Shown: positions 57,424 through 64,000 of the stretch, piece after piece
How positions within the stretch are numbered: the first letter of the stretch is position 1
How the letters are laid out: each line of letters starts with the position of its first letter
The notes under the pieces: model-generated
Seen by the model: the letters and a program-made list of their open reading frames with translations, nothing else
What the model was told of the DNA's origin: nothing
Database searches by the model: none
Made by a program: the position numbers and the translations under genes
Source: Tillandsia leiboldiana
Taxonomy: Eukaryota; Streptophyta; Magnoliopsida; Poales; Bromeliaceae
NCBI GenBank assembly: GCA_029204045.2
Contig: CM055060.1
Span: 54,459,459-54,523,458 of the forward strand
DNA: 64,000 nt
Reading direction: 5' to 3'

Positions 57424-57655
57424 GTGCTGGAATGCTATTGATAGCATCAGCCCAACTTTGCCACCCATTTTGTAGCACTTGGATCGCATTGAGATTCGTG
57501 GAGGCTCTTTAATGAAAAAAATAAAAAAGAAAAAGTAAAAAGTAAAAAGCTTTTCTTTTTAATTAAAGAGCTTGCACGAATCTCAATGCGATTCAATGAC
57601 TACAAAATGTGTGGCAAAATTAGACTTGTGCTATCAATAGCATTCCAGCACAATT
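57419..57655. mobile_element. Micron-like palindromic element, copy 3 (diverged)
   Basis: The ends are GAGTTGTGCTGGAATGCTAT and ATAGCATTCCAGCACAATT, with the same arms as copies 1 and 2 (GCCACCCATTTTGTAGCACT) and a purine-rich centre. It shows more mismatches between its arms, so it is older. (GA)n lies on its left and (TA)n on its right. Confidence 0.8.
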
Positions 57656-58368
57656 ATATATATATATATATAATTATTTTATGCACGGTTTTTAAGGTTG
57701 AATTTGGAAGATAGGTCTCTTAATTTTTGTTCTCATCGTTACGTTTTCAAGAATTTGAAAATTTAACCATATGACTAGCTAGCTATTAAGAACACGTTTT
57801 TTTCTCAGTAATTATATATTTTGAAAACAAATGTGTCATCATTTTACATGTGGGAAAATACAATTTATTATTTGCTGTACAAAAAATAAATATTTTATTT
57901 TTGTAATAAAGAATGCCATTATAAAATATTTTTTATTAATTCAGATTTATTTTTACTGCACTGCTTGGTTTGAAAGGATTTGGTTAGAGTTTAGAGACCT
58001 GAATGAAAGAAAAATCAGAGAGGACAATAGACGAAGCTGTAGAAAATTACACTATAAAAAGATATCAATATAAGAATGATTTTTAGACGACGCTAGAAAA
58101 AAATATCTTCAAATATTTCTACAATGTTGCAAATACCGATGCTTCAGAAAGTTTCATCATATAAGCATCTCTATTATATCAAATTAATTTTTTAAATAAT
58201 AAATTTTACTATTATTTTTAATTTTTTAATATTTTAAAATGTCATAATATATTTTATCAATGATTGAAATAAGTGTCGGTATAGCGACTCTTCATTTGCT
58301 GATATTTTAATCGACGTTTTAAAAATTAATACTAGATTATATTGAAATATTTTTCAGTATTGTTAATT
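57656..58368. other. AT-rich spacer, no gene seen
   Basis: No coding sequence is supported; the 80-aa frame at 57831-58073 has no family features. GTGTCGGTATAGCGACTC near 58272 is a short remnant of CACTA-type MITE text. Confidence 0.45.
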
Positions 58369-58600
58369 CACTACAATAAAATTAGGTTATAGAGACACAT
58401 ACTTGTAACTCTTTTTTACAAATGTTTCATTTATAGTCCATCTATATACATTATATATATAGTAATGTGTCGCTATATATACACCCTAGGGACTGTACAT
58501 ATAGCGACACTAATGACAAGTGTCGGTATTTTTTCCACCAGTATTTTTTTTTAATTTTTAGCAATATTTAAAAAAATCGTTATAAAATAGTTTTGTTGTA

Positions 58601-58602
<2 letters not shown>
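58369..58602. mobile_element. CACTA-type MITE, diverged copy
   Basis: It starts CACTACAATAAAATTAGGTT and ends AGTTTTGTTGTAGT before a long (TA)n run. It shares AATGTGTCGCTATATATACA and CATATAGCGACACTAATGAC with the family. No clean 3-bp duplication is seen because the right flank is TA repeat. Confidence 0.75.

Positions 58603-58688
<86 letters not shown>
58603..58688. repeat. (TA)n microsatellite
   Basis: TA run of about 86 bases directly at the end of the CACTA-type MITE, one of the longest in the window. Confidence 0.95.
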
Positions 58689-58690
<2 letters not shown>

Positions 58691-58759
58691 TTAAATGTTT
58701 TTTTTTTCTTTTGTAATAGAAGGAAGTAATAAATATACTGACAAGTGGGCTCCACAGCC

Positions 58760-59326
58760 AAGAGTTAAGATAACCGTCACGTAACCAAATTTTGGAGATT
58801 AGAAATTGCAATAGAAAAGAAAAAGGGAGGTTTGTGATGACTTTGAAATCTTTTTTACTAGATAATCTATTATCCTTATGCATGAAGATAATAAATTCGG
58901 TCGTTGCGGTCAGACTCTATTATGGATTTCTGACCACATTCTCCATAGAGCCCTGTTATCTCTTCCTTCTCCGAGCTCGCGTTATGGAAGAAGGAACCAA
59001 GAAGGAACCAAGAAGGAGGTATTTTATTACGGGACAGCTCATGATGTTCATCATATAGATCTATTATGCGCCTCTGTATCTAGCATTGGATAGACTTCAT
59101 ACAATAACTGTCCTAGTTCTACTGTATCTTTTGTTTCATTTCTTCTGAAATAATCACAAAAAAAATTTTAATTATGGATCTACTATCAGAAATTCAATGC
59201 GTAATCTCAGCATTCAATGTGCATTCTTAAATAATCTAATTTTTTAATTATTCAACCATTTTATTTTACCAAGTTGAACGTTAGCCAGATTAGTCAACAT
59301 TTATATGTTTTGATGCAACAACAAGA
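58760..59326 (+). pseudogene. ycf1: Nuclear plastid DNA insertion: decayed 5' part of ycf1 (Tic214)
   Basis: The frame from the ATG at 58837 reads MTLKSFLLDNLLSLCMKIIN, then LYYGFLTTFSIEPCYLFLLR and ARVMEEG, which I recognise as the conserved N-terminus of the plastid ycf1 product, an inner-envelope translocon protein. After a frameshift, YYGTAHDVHHIDLLCAS corresponds to the region encoding GQLMMFI and following residues. Around 59193-59326 the DNA still spells the ycf1 segment for MRNLSIQCVFLNN...FNHFILPS...NIYMF, but with stop codons. The upstream AACCAAATTTTGGAGATTAG stretch is probably the plastid leader. Multiple substitutions, indels and stops show it is a non-functional nuclear copy (NUPT), not contamination by plastid DNA. 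Exact insertion ends cannot be set. Confidence 0.85.
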
Positions 59327-61190
59327 CAGAGTTTATTGATTTTAAAAATGTGTAATCATTTTACACGTGGGATATCCAAGTTTGGGGAAAAGGGGGCACG
59401 TGCCCCCACTTAATTGAAAGGGCCATGTCCACGTTTTTCACATTAATCTCTGATTAAGTGCCAAAACTTTGTAGTTATCATATTTAGAATTTGTTTGGTT
59501 GCTCATCCTTATAACTACATTCAAATTATAATTATATATAAATTTAAATTTTGCATTTTGACCGCTACAATTGGAATTATATGAGGAATATACAATTCCA
59601 ACTACAGCAGTGAGAGAAAATAATTTTAAATAAAAATTAAACATGCTTCTTTACTTACTTTTTATCTTTTGTATTAAAAATAATCTTATCATAATATATA
59701 TAAAATAATAAAATTTAAAAAATACATCTCTCAACTTATATATAATCAAATAAATTATTTATAATTATAAAACTTTGTATTTTATCCAACCAAATAAGAT
59801 GTTTGTACATTTTTCAACCAAATAGGATATTTGTAGTTATAATTTTTGTATTTTTAATTAAGTATATATCCAACTATATATATTGCATATATATATATAT
59901 CTAATTTTATCTAACTAAACGGTTCAGTGTGCCAAACTATTTTGTACGTATTCACTCGTGTTATCTTTATCTTGTCATTATTTTAATTTTTCTTTAAAAA
60001 ATAGGAACTAAGACTTAGAATGCGGATCCGTGAAATAGTAGGACAAGTAACTTATTGATATTAAAAAATTATAAAATATTAAAAAAACTACAAATATTTC
60101 TATTATTACCTATTGATGAAAATGGCCGGAGCCAATGATTTTTTTTTTCTTTATTGTTAGAGCAAATGTATATTATCTAATCATCAGCATTTAAACATTT
60201 TTTATTTTAACAATAACAAAGAATATTATAGCAATATCAATTTTGTTAAAAAAACAGTGGATGCTTTTCAAAAAAAAATTTTATATTTTTATATAAATTC
60301 GATTCTATTTAGTGCGTGTTTGGCTGTACGTAAAATCGTAAAAAATACTTTTTCGTAAAAAAAAATTTGGTGAAAAAAATATTTTACATTTTGTAGTGTT
60401 TAATTTGTAGGAAAAAAATAAAAAATTTTCATCAATATTTATTTATTTGGTTGAAAAGAAAAAATTCATATTTGTTTGATTCGAGAAAAAAAATAAATGA
60501 AGAATTTTTATTTTTCGTCAAAAATCTGTGAAAAATAAAATACTCTATATTTCTCAAATTTATAAAACTAATTTTTCTAAAACATTTGTAAGGTTAAACA
60601 AACACATAAAAAATAAAATTTCAAGTTATTGATCCGAATTCTATTCCATCCGAACCGAATCTGATAAAAACTAAATAGTAGATGGGTAAAAAAATTTATT
60701 CATTAAAACTTTAGGTATAGATTCGAATATTTTATATCTATACTTGACTTAGACCTGATTTGAACCCGACTTTTTAGGGAGTAGGGTCTGGAATAATTTT
60801 CAAATTCGGATCGGAACCCAGATTAGGTGAAATATTCGATAGTAATACCCGATAAAGTATTATTGCCTTTTCATAACTCTTGTACTTTTAAAAAATTATG
60901 TGTCTTTTGTATTAAAATATTTTGTTCTTTCTTTTAAAATAATTTTATTAGATTTGGTACAACTCATTAGAACGCTAGTTTTCTATTGTGAAAAAAAATA
61001 TAATTTATTCATAAACTGCTTTAAAACGTTTATAAAATATACATACATGCGGGTATACGTAGACTTGATCCATACCTGATTCCTATACAATCTTTAGCGG
61101 ATAGTATATGGGTAGACTATCCAAACCCACTCAAATAGACCCGATGGATATATTAATAACTTAAATATTCAGATTCGGATACGATTCGAA
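59327..61190. other. AT-rich spacer with degenerate transposon text, no gene seen
   Basis: No gene or RNA was recognised. 59386-59430 has GGGGCACGTGCCCCCAC, a perfect GC-rich palindrome at its core. 60310-60600 begins GTGCGTGTTTGGCTGTACG, a Harbinger-type end without a matching partner. 60640-61160 has repeated CCGAACCGAATCTG / GACCCGATGGATAT-type text common in decayed plant repeats. Confidence 0.45.
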
Positions 61191-61363
61191 AGAGCAATGC
61201 TACATGTACACCCCGAAAGGGTGTATATCTTACATCTCCACCTTTTTAATGATGGCGATATTTTTTACGGGTCACATCAAGTGACCCCTCATCACACCCC
61301 CACCCTTAGATGGGTGGGGGTGTGAGATGTACACCCCTTACGGGTGTACAAATAGCATTTTCC
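61191..61363. mobile_element. Mutator-like MITE, 173 bp (copy 2) with 9-bp TSD
   Basis: It starts AGAGCAATGCTACATGTACA and ends GTGTACAAATAGCATTTTCC. CGATTCGAA lies on both sides (61182-61190 and 61364-61372); the duplication could be shifted by one base. It is the same length as the copy at 40375-40547, with a handful of differences. Confidence 0.9.
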
Positions 61364-61372
61364 CGATTCGAA

Positions 61373-62868
61373 ATTAAATGAATAGAATATATATTATTTT
61401 TTACTCACTTTTTTTTTAGGATACGGGTACAATATATCAATCACTCAGATCCGATCCGATCCACAGACACCTTTAGACTCAACTTTCTATTTGGAACAGA
61501 TCCAGTCGGGCTTGATAGACCGGGATTTAAGATAGGCCCAAGCCCATTTGAGATGGGCCTTCAACCCAAATAACTATATAAATTTGCGCAATATATATAT
61601 TTTATATTTTTAAAATAATAGAAATTCATGCCAACAGGAATCATGACAGGACTGAGTCGAGACAGCCCTTAGGCTTAGAGAAGTTTAATCGTGTAAAAAA
61701 AATTTAAATTAATTAAATTTTGAATAAATATTTTTTAAAATTATTTAAAATAAAATCATACTCTTAATCTTGATTACAACACTTCTATCATTATTTTTAA
61801 AAATATATTTATTTTTAGTCATTTATTTTTGTATTTATTTGATGGAGAAAAAAAATATTATATTTAATTTTCAGATAATTTAAATCGTCTTGATATATTT
61901 AATAATGCCAATCATTATTTTGAAAGTTTTATCACCAGAAATAATTGAATGATAACGGAGTTTTTTTGTTATCGATGATATTTCAATCTAGCTCCATATA
62001 AATAATAATATGAAACATTCAAAATCTCCTAGTTAGAATCGAGCTGCATTTTTCATATCTCTGCAGTTTGATTTTTGTGAGGATTTGATGGTTAGATCAT
62101 AAAATTAGAACACATCATATATATATATATATATTAGAGAAATATAGTATCTCATCTGCTCCATTTATTGTTTTAAAAATAAATATAACTAAAAATATAA
62201 AGTAACTTGATCGACTTCGAATTTAAGACAACGGTACCAACCATCGCATATATAAAGCAACCGCGATACCTCGGGTTCATAAATATATATATATATATAT
62301 ATATATAAAGAGTTGAGCTAAAATATATACTATTAGTAAAGAGTCTTTATTGTCATTCATTTGTTAATGATAAAATTTTCAAAATAACGATCAAAATTAT
62401 TAAATATAATTTAAATTATTTAAATTATTTAAAAATTAAATTTTATATTTTTTAAATATTTTTTTTTTTATTCATCAAGTGAACTCAAAAAATATATATA
62501 TTTTTCAAAATATGATGATAGGAGTCTTATAATCAAGATCGAGAATATAAATTTTATTTTAACTAATTTTTTAAAAAAATTAATCAAATTTTATTTAATT
62601 TAATTTTTTTTTATACTATTCAACAAACAAAAGACTTATATTTATTATTAAAATTATAAATTTTATAATTTTTTAACCATTTTATTAATAATATTAAAAA
62701 AAATTAAAATTTAATTTTTATATATTTTTAGTAATGTAAATCATATTCAACATTATCGTTCGTCGACTTGCAAGATTCGCCATCAAAAATAAATAAATAA
62801 CAACGAAATTTATTTACCGCTACTTATAGTATTCCGACTCAAATCTATAAATGTATATTAATTCTACT
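61373..62868. other. AT-rich spacer downstream of the second patatin-like gene, no gene seen
   Basis: No coding sequence. It contains transposon-like text (CTCAGATCCGATCCGATCC near 61444, GAGATGGGCCTTCAACCC near 61550) and (TA)n tracts near 62118-62134 and 62283-62307. The last part may be the 3' UTR of the minus-strand exon at 62869. Confidence 0.45.
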
Positions 62869-63090
62869 TTAGTTCATTCGGAGCTGGCGCTCGTCGGAGA
62901 GAAGCTTTGCGAAGGTGGCGAGCGCATCTTCGTTGGTGCCCTCGCCGTCCACCGCCTCGAACACGCCCGTCTCTACATTCACCCTCGACACCGGCTTCTT
63001 CAGAAGGTCCGTCCCGATCTGAACCAGCTTTTGCATGTTCTCCGATGTAGAGTTATCCACCGAGTTTGTAGTCCCCGTCAAGCTGTTGTC
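62869..63090 (-). CDS. Second patatin-like acyl hydrolase, last exon only (gene runs out of the window)
   Basis: The exon starts after an AG acceptor (ATATATTAG|GACAAC) and reads DNSLTGTTNSVDNSTSENMQ, then KLVQIGTDLLKKPVSRVNVE, ending DALATFAKLLSDERQLRMN and a stop (73 aa). It aligns residue for residue with exon 6 of the gene at 53603-55973 (DNSLTGEAASVDVSKKENLL, then KPVSRVNLETG and NEDELTRFAKILSNERRFR), with the same phase. The exon has a higher GC content than its paralogue. No exon 5 is found in the remaining 900 bp, so it must lie beyond 64000, leaving an intron enlarged by transposons. The catalytic residues cannot be checked here, and a truncated pseudogene remains possible. Confidence 0.85.
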   Translation of the reverse strand, partial: DNSLTGTTNSVDNSTSENMQKLVQIGTDLLKKPVSRVNVETGVFEAVDGEGTNEDALATFAKLLSDERQLRMN

Positions 63091-63109
63091 CTAATATATA
63101 CACATACAT

Positions 63110-63377
63110 AGAGGGGTGTCAACGAGTACGAGCGAGCTGAGATCGGTTCGTGTTCAGCTCGTTTATTGCTCGTATTCGGCTCGTTTAATAAACGAGCCGA
63201 ACAAGAGCTGGCCCGTTTAAATATTGAGTTGAAAAATTCGACTCGTTTATTAACGAGCCGAACACGAGTCGGCTCACGAACAACAAATTTAATTTTTATT
63301 TCTATTATTAGATATATAGTTGAAAAAAATTAAAAAATTAAAATTTATAAAAAATTGGTAGCTTAAAATCTAAATAG

Positions 63378-63429
<52 letters not shown>

Positions 63430-63607
63430 GCGGTTATCGAGCCGAACATGAGCGAGCTGACCCCAGCTCGTGTTCGGCTCGTTTATTAAACGAGCTGGAA
63501 AATTCGGCTCGTGTTCGGCTCGTTTACTAAACGAGCGATTCGATCTCGAGCTCATTTTGAGCCAAACACAAGCCGGCTCGCGAACAGCGAACTGGATTGC
63601 CACCTCT
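63110..63607. mobile_element. hAT-like non-autonomous element with 8-bp TSD, in a patatin-like intron
   Basis: It starts AGAGGGGTGTCAACGAGTAC and ends GCGAACTGGATTGCCACCTCT, so the ends are imperfect inverted repeats of the AGAGGTGGCAA kind typical of hAT elements. ACATACAT stands on both sides (63102-63109 and 63608-63615); because ACAT repeats locally, the duplication is suggestive rather than conclusive. Inside are many CGAGCCGAAC and GTTCGGCTCG motifs that pair with each other, and a (TA)n run at 63380-63424. It lies just upstream of the last exon of the second patatin-like gene. Confidence 0.75.
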
Positions 63608-63650
63608 ACATACATATACATATAAATAAATAGTATTTACTATCTACTTT

Positions 63651-63740
63651 CACTACAACAAAATTATTCTATAGCGATACTTTTAAGTATTTTTAAAATT
63701 TTAATAGTATTTTAATTATTATTTCTCTGCTATTATTAAT
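63651..63740. mobile_element. CACTA-type MITE fragment
   Basis: CACTACAACAAAATTATTCTATAGCGATACTTTTAAGTA-like text begins here, as in the complete copy at 52631. The homology fades after about 60-90 bases and no right end is seen, so it is truncated; the end given is approximate. Confidence 0.55.
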
Positions 63741-64000
63741 AGCATTTTAACTGAGCTGAAAAGATATATGTTTTATTGGAAAAAAAAGAATTTGGAAAAA
63801 TGCATGTGTATTCTTTTACCGTTTATATTATTAAGTAAAAATCAGTACACTTTAATTTACACATATTACCTGTTGAGTAATGAGAATTTATTTATATCCG
63901 GATAATTGCTATGTCCTTTCACACTATGCCAAAATTAAGTAAAATGCATCGAATAAAATTAAACCACGGGAAAAAAATATTTTATTTTTAGTACCATTAA
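63741..64000. other. Intron sequence at the window edge, no exon seen
   Basis: AT-rich sequence with no match to the next patatin-like exon. It probably belongs to the enlarged intron of the second patatin-like gene. Confidence 0.45.

Noticed and set aside
57831..58073. 80-aa plus-strand frame as a small gene
   Set aside because: AT-rich composition, no promoter or homology pattern, and located between MITEs.
46604..58883. Open frames of repeated Tyr-Ile
   Set aside because: They are translations of (TA)n microsatellites.

Overview
This window is nuclear DNA from a plant. The genes have introns with GT/AG borders, the transposons are of plant type, the retrotransposon primer site is complementary to plant initiator tRNA-Met, and a decayed chloroplast gene fragment is present. 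One intronless gene is very GC-rich in an AT-rich background, as is common in commelinid monocots. A bromeliad such as pineapple is possible, but this is inference only.

Layout. 1-1905: 3' part of a degenerate LINE ending in poly(A). 1906-6558: AT-rich degenerate tandem repeats closed by a Helitron-like 3' end (hairpin plus CTAG|T). 6560-7754: AT-rich spacer, local tandem duplications and MITE fragments. 7755-17721: a complete LTR retrotransposon with about 4.52-kb LTRs, an internal region of only about 0.93 kb, a tRNA-iMet primer binding site and a 5-bp target duplication AATTC. 17722-21013: MITE remnants and exons 2-6 of a phosphoglycerate mutase-like gene carrying many single-base indels. 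21014-21113: a gap of exactly 100 N. 21114-34409: the same retrotransposon as a tandem array (partial LTR, internal, LTR, internal, LTR), ending in the same AATTC flank. 34410-38046: a second, intact copy of the same flank and gene. The stretches 17722-21013 and 34410-37743 are therefore the same locus twice, most simply an unmerged contig end or haplotig.

38224-64000 is gene-poor, AT-rich DNA with three further genes: a MIZU-KUSSEI1-like (DUF617) gene at 43860-44594 (+), a six-exon patatin-like acyl hydrolase at 53603-55973 (-), and the last exon of a second patatin-like gene at 62869-63090 (-) that continues beyond the window. Between them lie many small non-autonomous DNA transposons: CACTA types, Mutator-like MITEs with 9-bp target duplications, an 857-bp long-TIR Mutator-like element that may carry captured gene sequence, a hAT-like element with an 8-bp duplication, and two families of palindromic elements sitting in (TA)n microsatellites. 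A nuclear insertion of plastid ycf1 lies at about 58760-59326.

The genes do not form a pathway. The two patatin-like genes are a tandem pair of lipid acyl hydrolases, the phosphoglycerate mutase-like gene is probably a housekeeping-type phosphatase, and the DUF617 gene belongs to the root hydrotropism regulator family. I found no CRISPR array, rRNA or tRNA gene, and no clearly new biological system. The most unusual items are the giant-LTR, minimal-interior retrotransposon, the (TA)n-targeting palindromes and the palindrome-rich Mutator-like element.
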